Position numbers and translations under genes: made by a program | Shown here: positions 1-9,939 of the stretch, piece after piece | How the letters are laid out: each line of letters begins with the position of its first letter | Position numbering within the stretch: position 1 is the stretch's first letter | NCBI GenBank assembly: GCA_029876055.1 | Contig: CM056874.1 | Span: 1,426,001-1,490,000 of the forward strand | Direction: 5' to 3' | Length of the DNA: 64,000 nucleotides | Source of the DNA: Madurella fahalii | Lineage: Eukaryota; Ascomycota; Sordariomycetes; Sordariales | The notes under the pieces: generated by a model | Seen by the model: the letters and a program-made list of their open reading frames with translations, nothing else | What the model was told of the DNA's origin: nothing | The model's database searches: none

Positions 1-582
1 GAACACCCGCTTATCAGACCCGGTTTTTCTCTACAATTCGAATTACAAAACGAACTCGCCGTCTCCTGCACCTGCCATTCCGAGTGTCAGCCCCATACGG
101 TATCTAGACCAAGAGGGTATGAGGTTGGCCCGATCCCTCAGTTGCTGTAGTCTCACTCAATGCCAACAACAAAACCCGTGTTTGCCGCCACGTCAACCCA
201 ATACCCAATACACCAGTCATCATAATACCTACACAGCCTACACACTCAGCATTGCAGCCATCGTGGCTGTCGCTCCCGTCACAAGAAAAGCCACATCCCT
301 ATCCCAGCCCAACGGTTCTTCCTAATAACCGAGGTCATAGACCCTGACCAGGGCCTCAGCCCCTCCGTCGACAGTTTACCGCTCGCCATAAGCTACACAG
401 GTGCCGCCCTTACTCAGCTGTCCTCTCCGGTTCCGGTCGCATCTTTTGCTAGAACGGCATCGCCGAGTAGTCGCGGTTCAGACAAATAATTCAACATCAT
501 TGCCAATGGCGGCATACTCGGGTTCCTGTGTGGCATCCATACCTTCTATATGCCCCGGCCAAGCTTTCGCGAAGTAGTAGTG
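1..582. other. No gene recognised
   Basis: No open frame in this stretch has recognisable protein motifs or a plausible spliced structure. It borders a degraded repeat copy that begins near 583. Confidence 0.4.
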
Positions 583-900
583 CAAGAACACACAATTACG
601 CCCACTAACAAAACAAAACAAAGGGAAGGGCACAGACGGCCTGCGGCCGGACAGAAAACACAGACAAGACCAGGTAACAACTCAACAAGTCGGGTCCCTA
701 CAGCCTGGACAAGGTCAAAGAAGCGGATCCAGATCGAGGTCTCTCTAGGGAGAAGGAGACTGCTTCCTACGCATGAGAAGCTCTCCAAGTGAGAAGGCGC
801 AACGGGTATCGAAAAAGGTGTCGAATCATGTGTGCTGTCTAAAGACCAGAACTCCTGGACGGTCCTACTTCAGGTAATTATGTGCGGAATAGAAAATGCT
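583..900 (-). repeat. Diverged copy of the 416-bp LTR-like repeat
   Basis: Read on the minus strand this stretch follows the 3' two thirds of the repeat found intact at 55595-56010. The shared landmarks occur in the same order: a GGGTCCCTRCAGCCT block, AAGGTCAAA, a purine-rich stretch, a TCTCTAGGGAGA hairpin remnant where intact copies have CCCTCTGATCAGAGGG, then GGACGGTCCTACTT. Many substitutions separate it from the other copies, so it is old. Short open frames on both strands here are by-products of the repeat. Confidence 0.6.
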
Positions 901-1699
901 TTCCCTGCGAGTTTTAACCTCCGGAGCGTCATCCCGGTAAAGCGACTCCCTCGGCTCCCTCCCCCTACTGCCCCTTTCCCCCTGTCATGAACCTCTACAG
1001 CCACTATCCCTCCCCTTCCAACCTCCCCTGCATCCCCGAATCCTCCAAAGCCTTCAGTACCTCAATGCTGGGAAGGCGAACGGGTCTGGTCTCGTGCGAC
1101 TTTCTCCGGTGGGCGTTGGTGCTGCAGCTTGGGGGTGTCGTGTGTGGGGAAAAGGGATGGGGATGAGTGCAGCGAGGCGGTTGTGGTGGAGTTGTTGTCT
1201 GGCAAGATTACGTCGTAGAAGCACGCTTTCAAGTTGGTGTTCAAAAGGGTTGGCCGTTTGGGAGATTGGGTAAGCGGTGGACACTTATGGTGATGGTGAC
1301 GGCCCTGAGGCTCTTTGAGTTGCGGATGAGCGGAAGACGACGGGTACGTCGGCCAAGATCAGAGGGTGATGGTATATAGTATCTAGTCGAAGCCCCATCT
1401 TGACATGACGATGCATAGCTAGCTATTGTAATGGCTGTAAAAGACTTATAATATTGGAACTGTCATGATGTCTGTTGCTGGCGGAAGGCTAAAGACTTAG
1501 GCTACTCCCTCGTTCGGCTGACTGAAAGCAAACGGCATCGGAATTGTATTGCACATAACGAACTGCTAGCGATCAAAAAAAAAAAAAAGAAAAAAAAAAA
1601 AAAGCAGGCAAATTGTGGCATGAATACGATCTGGATAGAGGACGACCGATCGCCTGCTAGATGTCAAATGGTTCAAATTTAGGAAACCACTCAGCAACT
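901..1699. other. Intergenic; interrupted A tract
   Basis: No supported gene. The only marked feature is an A tract from 1575 to 1603 (29 nt, interrupted by one G at 1589), lying about 100 bp beyond the 3' end of the minus-strand gene at 1700-2164. Confidence 0.4.
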
Positions 1700-2164
1700 T
1701 CAGAGCGAAGCTTTCGTTTCACCTATCGTCTCCCCGTCTTTCTTTGCTTTCCCAGCAGCTTCCTGCTCGCTCAAACCCAACCAGGCATTCACATCCCGGT
1801 GCGGGAACCTCTTCCGGAACTCTTCCCTTACCCAAGGGAGCGCGGCAAGCAGCGTGTCCTTGTCGCCGGCGTTGATTTGGTGGTCGTTCCAGTGGATATC
1901 GTCATGCAGCACCTCCCAGTGGCTGTATACGAAACCGGGCTGGATGTAACGTTCGCACTCGGGGCATGCACAGTGCTTCGTCTCTGTCACGTGCCTCTCG
2001 CGGTCCTCGAATGTGGGAAGCAGGTGGTCGCAGATCTCGCAGCGGTTGGGCGCTTCTTGCTTGACACGTTCAAGGTAGGCGATTTGATCGGGCCTCATGG
2101 TGTAGGCTTCGGAGTCTTTGAAGTTTGGAATGCGTGGGAACGCTGAGCGAGGGATGTGCGGCAT
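1700..2164 (-). CDS. Small protein with two C2H2-like zinc-finger motifs
   Basis: An uninterrupted 154-residue frame on the minus strand. Around residues 42-65 there is C-x2-C-x12-H-x5-H, followed at about 68-88 by C-x2-C-x11-H-x4-H, so two closely packed C2H2-like metal-binding units are visible. The N terminus is proline/arginine-rich and the C terminus is lysine-rich and charged, with a tryptophan-containing segment between. There is no signal peptide or membrane segment. I do not recognise a named family, and DNA or RNA binding is only an inference from the finger spacing. The ordered Cys/His pattern and codon-like composition support a real gene. The long plus-strand frame over the same bases is its shadow. 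Confidence 0.6.
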   Translation of the reverse strand: MPHIPRSAFPRIPNFKDSEAYTMRPDQIAYLERVKQEAPNRCEICDHLLPTFEDRERHVTETKHCACPECERYIQPGFVYSHWEVLHDDIHWNDHQINAGDKDTLLAALPWVREEFRKRFPHRDVNAWLGLSEQEAAGKAKKDGETIGETKASL

Positions 2165-2598
2165 CGCGTTGAGTGTATCTTGCGGATTTCCCGGCTTTTG
2201 GATATGTTGATGTTGAGAGTGTTGTGGTCAGGTTAAGCTGTCTGGTTTGAGGTCTTTGGGGAACTAATTAGTAATCGGCCTTGCTAGGGTGGCTATGTTG
2301 AGGGGTTTACCACCGTAAGGTAAGATCGGCGCAATCCTTACCAAGAGCACGGCGCACCATCCTCGTAGGGTCAAACGTAGCTGATTAGCACCTGGAACTC
2401 TGGGGTGATCACCCCACTGACACTTCTAGGGGTGAATGCGGTGATGATGTTGTATTAGTAACATGACCTTTTGAGACCAGACAAGAGTGCTCGTTCTCAT
2501 TGAAGCGAAGCTTCAATGCCCAGCTTATAAATTAGCAAGAGGCCCTCGTAAAGTGTCCCAGACTACCAGAAATGATGAATTACTTAACCCCGTCTTTC
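2165..2598. other. Intergenic, nothing recognised
   Basis: Non-coding on inspection; it separates the C2H2-like gene from the monooxygenase relic. The divergent arrangement would place the promoter of the minus-strand gene here. Confidence 0.3.
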
Positions 2599-3193
2599 AG
2601 GTCGGAAGCTCCCTCGCGGACCTAATACACGGCCTATACCTCAAGCGCTACGGCAGCAATATCGTCATCCTCGAACAGGACCCCAACGACGTACACAGCA
2701 GCTATCAGGCCGGTATAGCCTTCAGGCCCGCTATTAAGAAGCTTTTAAGGCAATACGACGATACAGGCGTACAGAACTACATACCGTCCGCCAGGACTTT
2801 ATACACCTCAACGTCCTCAGGTACCAGACAGGTTGGGATCTGCTATACTACATCCTCCGCACTAACTTTGACAGCCTGGTATCTAATACTATTCCGAATC
2901 CGCCCCCGGGCAGGCTAGACAACGGTAGGGCAGAGTATCATACCGAGAAACAGGTTACAAAGCTAGACTACAGCTACTAAAACCAAGTTATAACAGTTAG
3001 CTTTATCGATCGGGATGGAAAGTAGGGTTCTATCACCGCCGACTTCGTCATCGGCGCCGACAATATATACTCGACAGTAAGAACCCCCTCCAGGTCCCAA
3101 GCATCAAATAATAATCAAGCTACATCAACTGGCACAGCACGGTACCCAAGATAGACGTTTCCTTAGAAACAGCCCAATACTTTGAAAACCAAA
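2599..3193 (+). pseudogene. FAD-dependent monooxygenase relic, split by a retroelement
   Basis: Translation gives the start of a flavin monooxygenase: a degraded dinucleotide-binding stretch (GSSLADLIHGLYLKR, then the acidic VILEQDP ending the second beta strand), then QAGIAF, and about 330 bp later the GAD motif region (TADFVIGADNIYSTVR). These pieces lie in different frames and are separated by stop codons, so the gene is dead. Many stops look like CAG/CGA-to-TAG/TGA changes, as RIP produces. At 3189-3193 the reading frame meets the CCAAA target duplication of the LTR element at 3194-5538; the same CCAAA resumes at 5539, so the element landed inside this gene. Known members oxygenate aromatic or polyketide substrates; no substrate can be inferred here. 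Confidence 0.75.
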
Positions 3194-3409
3194 TGTCAGG
3201 TGCAGGAGGGTGTCAGGTGCAGGCGGGGCACTGCCAGGGTCAGGGGCCTATAAATTACCGGCTTCGCCGGAAGTTTTAGAAGGTTCAGAGTTCAACACTG
3301 TCACCTACCACCTCCTTAGAAGCGATAGCTGCGTAGACGCTGCTCCTTCAATGCGAATCATCCTTTCACTCTCCTTTTCTCACAGCAATCCCCAATTTTC
3401 GATCTGACA
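3194..3409 (+). repeat. 5' long terminal repeat with TATA box
   Basis: 216 bp, TG..CA. It opens with a short internal duplication (GTGTCAGGTGCAGG) and has a TATAAAT at 3249-3255 and a CCGGC-TTC-GCCGG hairpin just after it. The sequence AGAGTTCAAC at 3287-3296 lies about 38 bp from the start of the TATA box, where the transcript 5' end is expected. Confidence 0.9.
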
Positions 3410-3410
3410 C

Positions 3411-3420
3411 GTTGAACTCT
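3411..3420 (+). promoter_or_regulatory. Putative primer-binding site for self-priming
   Basis: GTTGAACTCT starts one base after the 5' LTR. It is the exact reverse complement of AGAGTTCAAC at 3287-3296, close to the predicted RNA start. No obvious tRNA 3' end complement (such as TGG...) is present here. Tf1/sushi-type elements prime reverse transcription by folding their own RNA 5' end onto the primer-binding site; this arrangement matches that known mechanism. That the element uses it is inference. Confidence 0.65.
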
Positions 3421-3810
3421 ACCCTTAGAGCGGGGGACCGTTAGGATATTCGCCGAAGGAGCGCGCAGCTCACGAACAGCGATTCCCTAGCTCAGAAGCT
3501 GTCGCAGACGCTATATACGATGCGAGGAAGTCAAACCACTTCGAAGATTTGGCCAGCCTACCGAGCGTCAAGATGACGTTATTCGCAAAGTTCAGCTACC
3601 AAGCTACGCAGCTACCCCGTACGCGCTAGGATCATGCAAAAATACAAGAGAAAAAAGATGATGTAATGTAAGAAGCAGTTCCTTCAATCGTCGAGTGACG
3701 TACTATTTAGTCAGGCCTGATTACTTTCTGTTTCGATTATCCAAGTGCTTGCAGCAGGGCAGTATACTGCCTATAATTAGCTTACGTCTAGGAGCTACGT
3801 TATTGCTGGT

Positions 3811-3990
3811 TGAGAGCCGCGAGAAGTCCTGTATAGGAGGGAGCCCCTCTACTAGGCGATTGGTTTTGCTGTTTGAGAGCTGCAAGAAGTCCTGTATAGG
3901 AGGGAGCCCCTTTGCTAGGCAGGATTGAGTTCGCTGCTTGAGAGCTGCGAGATATCCTTGAGAGCTGCAAGAAGTCCTATAGAGGGAGAC
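3811..3990 (+). repeat. Short tandem repeats inside the LTR element
   Basis: Four imperfect units start with GAGAGCYGC-AGAA/GATA; the better preserved ones continue AGTCCTGTATAGGAGGGAGCC. Unit length varies from about 20 to 65 bp. They are non-coding. Confidence 0.7.
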
Positions 3991-4006
3991 CCTCTATTAG
4001 GCAAGA

Positions 4007-4665
4007 TCTGCTGGGCCGTTGGAGTTACTCTAACACTTAGGCGTAGCGCTTAAAAGGCGTTAAAAGGAGCAATCGGTTAACGAGCCTATTGGGTAAGCGT
4101 GAGCCTAGCGCTTACCGCCGTCAAGTAACCTTGGAGGACGATAGGGGGCAGCGAGGGCAACTGGGAGCTCTGCTGTGGAGGAGCGTGGGCGCTATAAAAG
4201 AGCGTTTGGTCTTCTGAGATAACGTGTGAGTAGGCCTGCTCTTAAGCAGTATCTCTGTTCGGTGGGCCTGTACGCGGGAGCTAGGAAGGCGCAAGCACTT
4301 GCCTAGAAGGAACCTCTGCCGGGCCGTTAGGGTAGCTCTAGCGCTTGTCAGGCATAGCGCTCGGAAGGCGTTATAAAGGAGCAATCGGTCAACGAGCCTA
4401 TTGGGTAAGCGTGAGTCTAGCGTTTACCGCCGTTAGGCAGCTCGGGAGGTGCGAGATAAGGGGGTAGTAATATCTAGCTAGTCTGCGGTACGGGAGGGGC
4501 AGCGAGGGCAACTGGGAGCTCTGCTGTGGAGGAGCGTGGGCGCTATAAAAGAGCGTTGGTCTTCTGAGACAACGCGTGAGTAGGCCTGCTCTTAAGCAGT
4601 ATCTCTGTTCGGTGGGCCTGTACGCGGGAGCCAGGGAGGCGTACTGCAAGTGCTTGTCTTGGAGG
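4007..4665 (+). repeat. Two-copy tandem duplication (about 310-340 bp units) inside the LTR element
   Basis: Copy 1 runs about 4007-4316 and copy 2 about 4317-4665. Shared blocks include GGAGCAATCGGT-AACGAGCC, a stretch from GGCAGCGAGGGCAACTGGGA through GCGCTATAAAAGAGCG, and CTGTTCGGTGGGCCTGTACG. Each copy carries a TATAAAA in the middle. Copy 2 has an extra insert of about 50 bp near 4445-4495. Confidence 0.8.
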
Positions 4666-4778
4666 AACAGGATTGAAGGGACGAATTCCATTATAGAGCA
4701 GTGTCGCTGCTTACGATACGTCCAAGCAGCTTCAGCGCCTGCAACTAATTTCGCTAGCCGGCAATTCAAGATATAGGT

Positions 4779-5275
4779 TCCAGGAGGAACCCTAGAGAGG
4801 GGGAGGTAGTCAGTCAGTTCGATTCGGCCTTCGAAGGAGAGTTAGTCGACTCGCTACAGTCAGGTAATTCGATTCAGTCTTCGAGAGATCAGTTCGTTGC
4901 AGCTACGGCAACGCAGTCAAAAAACACCTTTTATGCAGTTGCAGATGGCAGTCAGTTAGTTCGATTCGGCCGTCGAGGGAGAGTTAGTTAGCTCACTGCA
5001 GTCAGTCAGTTCGATTTAGCCTTCGAGATTGCAGATAGCAGTCAGTCAGTTCGATTCAGCCTTCGAGAGTCAGTCAGTTCATTGTAGCTACAGTCACACA
5101 GTCAAAAAGCACCTTTTACGCAGTTGCAGAGGGCAGTCAGTCAGTTCGATTCGGTCTTCGAGGGAGAGTCGGTCAGCTCGCTGCAGTCAGCGATTCAGCC
5201 TTCGAGAGTCAGTCAGTTCGTTGCAGCTACGATCGCGCAGTCAAAGAGCACCAGTTACGCAGCTAGCCAGTCGAA
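4779..5275 (+). repeat. CAGTTCGATTC-containing tandem array inside the LTR element
   Basis: The motif CAGT(C/T)AGTTCGATTC with the tail GGCCTTCGAG recurs about eight times, interleaved with a longer unit (AGTCAAAAAGCACCTTTTA...GCAGTTGCAGA). The array is bracketed by two copies of GGTTCCAGGAGGAACC (4779 and 5290), each followed by a purine-rich tract; the second abuts the 3' LTR. Confidence 0.75.
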
Positions 5276-5308
5276 GAGAGCTCTATACGGGTTCCAGGAG
5301 GAACCCAA

Positions 5309-5324
5309 GCAAGGGGGAGTACCT
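5309..5324 (+). promoter_or_regulatory. Putative polypurine tract
   Basis: A GCAAGGGGGAG purine run lies a few bases before the 3' LTR (starts 5325), the usual place for the plus-strand primer of an LTR element. Confidence 0.55.
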
Positions 5325-5538
5325 TGTCAGGTGCAGGAGGATGTCAGGTGCAGGCGGGGCACTGCCAGGGTCAGGGGCCTATAAATTACCGGCTTCGCCG
5401 GAAGTTTTGGAAGGTTCAGAGTTCAACACTCACCTACCACCTCCTTAGAAGCGATAGCTGCGCAGACGCTGCTCCTTCAATGCGAATCATCCTTTCACTC
5501 TCCTTTTCTCACAGCAATCCCCAATTTTCGATCTGACA
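5325..5538 (+). repeat. 3' long terminal repeat
   Basis: 214 bp, the same sequence as 3194-3409 except for three substitutions and a 2-bp deletion in the CACTGTCACC region. It is followed by the CCAAA target duplication. Confidence 0.9.
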
Positions 5539-5543
5539 CCAAA

Positions 5544-6886
5544 CCACCCTCAACTTCCTCAAGCCGAGGCGCATATAGGCGAGCTGCGCACTTTCTACTA
5601 CACCATCAAAACTATCTTCAATTGCTATACAACAACACTAGGAACTAACTACAATTACATCAGAAATAGCTGAGTCTGAGGTATCTGCAGCCTCCTGACA
5701 AGTACGCGCATTACAGCCAGGCTTGCCATACATACCACAGCACCGAACCTTCGTACGAGCTCCCCTTGCACTGCTACCATCCTGTTGTGTTTCTTGGACT
5801 ACTGCCCTACCTACGGCCTTCTAGCCTAGTAGATCCTGTACATCTTGTATAGGAAGTGATTCTCCGAGCTATATACGTATTCTTTGGCCCTCTAACACTT
5901 CCTTAGTGCCTCGTTGGCCTTGTGGAGCTATGAGACCTCTGACTAAAGGAGAGCTACCTGGTGCATTATAGCTATTGTACCTTTGATAAGCTGGTTAATA
6001 ACAGCCAACATCAAGTGGCTAGTACTTGTGGGAGGAGTGTACTGGCATGTAGAGTGTAATGATATGGTTCTACCGGTAGTAGAGCTCGGACTTAATCGGG
6101 CAGTGGCTTTCGTGGCCGTTAAGAATCAACAACCGGTATATACCCTTTATCCCGGGTACTATATAATGGTCGAAGTACTTGATCTATATAAGGCTAGCTA
6201 CATTAGTAGTCCAGCTATTGTCAGTAGTTACAATACGCTAGATAAGTAGTAGGTTGCACTCTCGGTATTAGTTAGCGGGGTAGTATTGTACAGCTAGGTG
6301 GCTGGTGGTGGACTGGCCCAGTTCAGCTACCTTGAGCCAACTTTCAGCTCATGGCCACACCTTCTTCCTGGCACTTCTAGACCCTTTCTTTCTGAAGGAT
6401 GGTGAGCTAAAAGGTATGATTTAGAAACTGGAAGTTATTTATTTAAAGGACATAACTATGGTGGCTCTCTAATATAGCCCGAGGGAGGTAAAACACATGA
6501 GTGTGCATAAAATTGCGGGAGGCAAATCATGTGTAAACATACAGATGTTCTTGACAAAACAGTATCCTCTTAAATGGAGCTAACCAATCATTGCCGTGCC
6601 TGCTCTATCTTTAGCTGCAGACACAATTAAGTACTATCATTTTAGAGCTCCGATAGCGGACCTATATTTCCCTAGGCCAAATGCCCCGGCCCCATTCCTC
6701 AGGCATCTCAAATCTTCAGGCGCTTTCCATTTTATCACCTTACGAAATGATCGCGCCGAATCGCTCGCGGTCACAGGTGCCCGAGGCTTAGCAGCCGCAT
6801 TATGCTGAGGTAAACGCGGCTGTATCAGAACATAACACGCAAGGAGGCACTGATATTCACGAGTCCGTTAGCCGCTAACGTCTTTT
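5544..6886. other. Degraded AT-rich DNA downstream of the element
   Basis: The first 100 bp should be the continuation of the interrupted monooxygenase relic but are too decayed to assign. The rest is AT-rich with frequent TA dinucleotides, consistent with RIP-mutated repeats. No supported gene. Confidence 0.35.
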
Positions 6887-8508
6887 TTATCTCTTAATGA
6901 AAACTAGACCGCAGCGATGTCCCTTTGGAATCAACGTGAAATGGTCCGTCATAACCATCTCGTCATGCGTCGATTCGCTCTGCAGCTGAACAGTAAAGCG
7001 GTCCATCAACCTGGCAAGCAGCAACTTAACCTCCATCGTTGCCATATACCGGCCCGGACACACACGCGGCCCTTTTCCGCCCCACACCAGCATCATCTCC
7101 TGCATGTCGGGGGTGCCTGGATATATGGCGCCGTCGGGCGTCAACCAGCGGGACGGATCGAATTTGTCTGGGTCAGGAAAATTGGCGGGGTCTCGCTGCG
7201 TGGTCAGCGCTTGCATCGAGACGAGAGTCTATACGATATTGTCAGCACATGATCCATGCCACAATCGGGGTTGGACAACTTTTGCAGGCAACTGTAGCCC
7301 GGCAATCTCGGTGATCGGGTCGACCGTCTCCCTGGGCAGGGCGCTCGGCGCCGCGGGGTGCAACCTCTGCGTCTCCACGAAGACGGCATTCAGCAGGGGC
7401 AGCGTCTGGACAGTCTTGTACGCAAACTTTGTCTCCCTGGCGCGCGAGTTGCGGATCTCACGCTGCAGCTTCTCCTGCCACTCCGGGCTGCAGGCGAGAC
7501 GATACAGCGCGTATGTTGCTGTGTTCCCGGTGGTATCGACCGCAGCAAAAGTTATGTTGGAGACCTCGGTGTCGATTTCCGAGCCCGCCAAGGGCTCGGC
7601 GCCGGTCTCGGTGTTGCCGGCGATCAGCTTCGTCAAGAGGGTGTGACGGCTCGAAGTGCGGCCGTTCAGCCCGAGGTATTCCTGCACGGCGTCTCTCCCG
7701 TAGGTGTATACGTAGTCTCCGGCGGCCAAAAACTCTTGTAGCCTCTTGATAGGAAGCCACTCTAGTGCCCGGGCCAGCCGCGGGGCAATACCCTGAAGAT
7801 TCCAGACGATGAAAGCGTTGTCGAGATGGTGGACATAGACGGGGGCCGTTCCCTCGCCGTCGAATGCGCCAAAATCCTTGCCCATGAGAACTTCCCCCGC
7901 AACGTCAAGAGCCATCATGCGACACCAGTGCAGCGCGTCGACCTCCTCGCCGCAGCGCTTGCTGATGGCTGCCACGGTGCGGTCCATGACCGACTGGACC
8001 AGTGGCTCCATCTGCTGCAGCGAATTGGCGCTGAAGATGTGCGAGACGCGGCGCTGGCGCTCACGGTGCTCCTGCGGGTCCCGCATATGGAAGAGACCCT
8101 TGCGACCAAAGTTTTCGTAAGCAGCACTCTTCATCACAGTGGCCCCTAGCCCGTAGATGGACTTGACTGCCTCCTTGCAGGAAAATGACACCTCGTTGGG
8201 AGCTAGGCGAACGATAGGGCCGTATTTTCGGTGGAGCGCATCGACGGTGCGGCCACGGTATCCGGATAAGTCGACTAGGAGGATCCATTTGTGTGAAAGT
8301 CGAGCGAGAAATGGACCAGGGACTGAAGAAGGGACTGGCGATGTGACGATGTTCATCATGAGCTGCGGGGTCAGTCGGTCTTCGCACGGAGCAAGAGGTA
8401 AGGGTTCCCTACATTCCATAACACGTTTCCTACGAGCAACGTAACCAACGCCGTCGCTAACGCTGACGCGGTCAGGTAGGGTCGCGGTTCTTCGATAGCC
8501 ATTGCCAT
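6887..8508 (-). CDS. Cytochrome P450 monooxygenase, three exons, intact
   Basis: Model: complement of 6887-7228, 7280-8362, 8413-8508; 506 residues, typical P450 length. The first exon encodes a hydrophobic anchor and the second begins with the Pro-rich hinge (PVPSSVPGPF). The I-helix motif AAVDTTGN, K-helix ExxR (ETQRLHP, about 362-368), PSRW segment and heme loop GGKGPRVCPG (Cys about 450) are all present. The usual Phe of the heme loop is replaced by Gly after a Trp, an unusual but not fatal change. Both introns (51 and 50 nt) have good branch points (GCTGAC, ACTGAC). The protein would be anchored in the ER and oxidise a small hydrophobic molecule; the substrate is unknown. No biosynthetic partner lies adjacent. 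Confidence 0.9.
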
Positions 8509-9939
8509 TCTCGGATCAATGTGGTTTTGCATCAACCAAAGTGTAGAAATGACGATGTGACCCTGGAGACAAGATGGCTATCCCTTGGAAACCAACTTAC
8601 CCCACTTCTCGGAGTTATTTCATACCTCATGCGGCTCTGCCAGCCTCGCGCTAAACATCGGATCGTTCAGACGGTAGCCTGGTTTCCGCCTGGGTGCGGG
8701 AGGATGCCAGCCTAAGGAAACTCAGGGAGGGTCGCCGAGTGCAGCCTCTACCTGGGCGAGTACACAAGACAGAGGCCCATATCATCGACCTAGTCTGGGA
8801 CGGGTTCAAACCGGTGCACCGTCGGCGCGGCCCTCTCGGACCACCGCGCGACCCTTTTCCCCAGATTCGAGCGCACTTCAAATTGGTCCTTGCAAGGGGC
8901 GCTCCTGCTGTCGTGGCTCGAACTCTGCTCTTTCTTGGGCTCGCGACGCAGTACCTAGTCTTCTGTCTCCGAGAGGCCATGCCAGGCAAGGCTCAGTCTG
9001 CGCCAGGGCATGTAAGCTTTTGCATCAGTGGCTCAAATAACCATCACCTGCGCTTCCCTGGCGATAGTATTGTTCTCCGTGCCATTCATACTGTGTCTGG
9101 GTAGAAATGGTCTCTGCTGCCAGCTGGTCTTTTGATGCTGACTCACCTACCCGTCTTGAATCATAAGGGTCTGCGAATTCGGGTGCCGGTTCGTGATTCA
9201 GGCTATGAGTGAAGCTAAAGAGCCTGAGGCACGCCCCTCAACACCCAAGTCAGTTCTACTGACGATTCCTAGCTTTGCGGCGTGTGCGAGAAGCGTACGT
9301 ATTGGCCCTGATGGCGCTGAAGTTAGTCGGCTGCGTCGTAGCCGAGGTTATTAAGGCGAGAAAGATATCGGGATGTGGTGTTTCTTTTTCTTTTTCTTTT
9401 CTTTTTTTTTTTTTTGGTTGACGAATGAGCGAGGACAGTGAGAGTGGAGAAGGTACATAATATGATAGTAGACTTGGCCAATTCCGGATCCTTGCCCCCT
9501 CAAGACTTCAAGGAGGGCCATGGCAGCCTTCGGGTCCCTTGCATCCAGTCAAGCTTATGGCGAAAGACGGCAGAGTTGTGCGCGGGCGGATCAGCGCCCA
9601 ATGCGCTGCTTCAAGACCTCCGGAATTCCCGTCAGATGTCCCGGTTCTGTTTAGGTTGCGGAAGCAGAATCAACGAACTACCTAGTTATGTACCTTGCCT
9701 AATATTGATCTATACACGCTGTATGAGTCCCATCCTTGCCTACGAGCCGTCAGATTTCCACTAAATCCGGACAAGTGCTGAGGGACCCCGCATCACCCCA
9801 ACCCCGTCAGCAAGCCTTTTCGTTTTCATTTAGGTCCGTCTCGCACCCTTCATTTGTTTATTCCTTCCCATGTCATCCCCGACGCTCGATCGCCAAACAC
9901 TCTTAACCCGAGGGGGAAGGACAAGCCCGTGCGCCGGCT
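8509..9939. other. Intergenic; CT-rich tract
   Basis: No recognised gene. A frame on the plus strand near 8694-9104 lacks known motifs. A pyrimidine microsatellite (TTTC/TTTTC then a T run) lies at about 9381-9415. Confidence 0.35.

Larger units (their letters stand above)
3194..5538. mobile_element. Non-coding LTR retroelement (TRIM/LARD-like), 2345 bp
   Basis: Two near-identical direct repeats (3194-3409 and 5325-5538; three substitutions and one 2-bp indel between them) start with TGTCAG and end with CTGACA. They are flanked by the same 5-bp duplication, CCAAA (3189-3193 and 5539-5543). That is the structure of an intact inserted LTR element with TG..CA ends. The roughly 1.9 kb interior has no gag, protease, reverse transcriptase or integrase frame and consists mainly of tandem repeats, so any movement would need proteins from another element. 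Near-identity of the LTRs points to a fairly recent insertion, younger than the decay of the monooxygenase it interrupts. Confidence 0.9.

Noticed and set aside
1661..2146. 161-codon plus-strand frame opposite the C2H2-like gene
   Set aside because: The minus strand shows ordered Cys/His pairs; the plus frame has no motif.
4121..4776. Overlapping frames of 66-123 codons on both strands inside the LTR element
   Set aside because: They coincide with the two-copy tandem repeat, run in both directions, and have no protein motif.
4800..5275. tRNA-like genes suggested by repeated GTTCGATTC
   Set aside because: Only the B-box-like motif repeats; no cloverleaf or A box, and the units belong to the retroelement interior.
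3800..5275. CRISPR-like array
   Set aside because: Repeats are imperfect, of variable spacing and lie within an LTR element of a eukaryote.
8800..8830. Possible tRNA T-arm (GGTTCAAACC)
   Set aside because: No matching acceptor stem, anticodon arm or A box could be folded around it on either strand.
8694..9104. 136-codon plus-strand frame
   Set aside because: No domain, unclear start, and an opposing frame of similar length.
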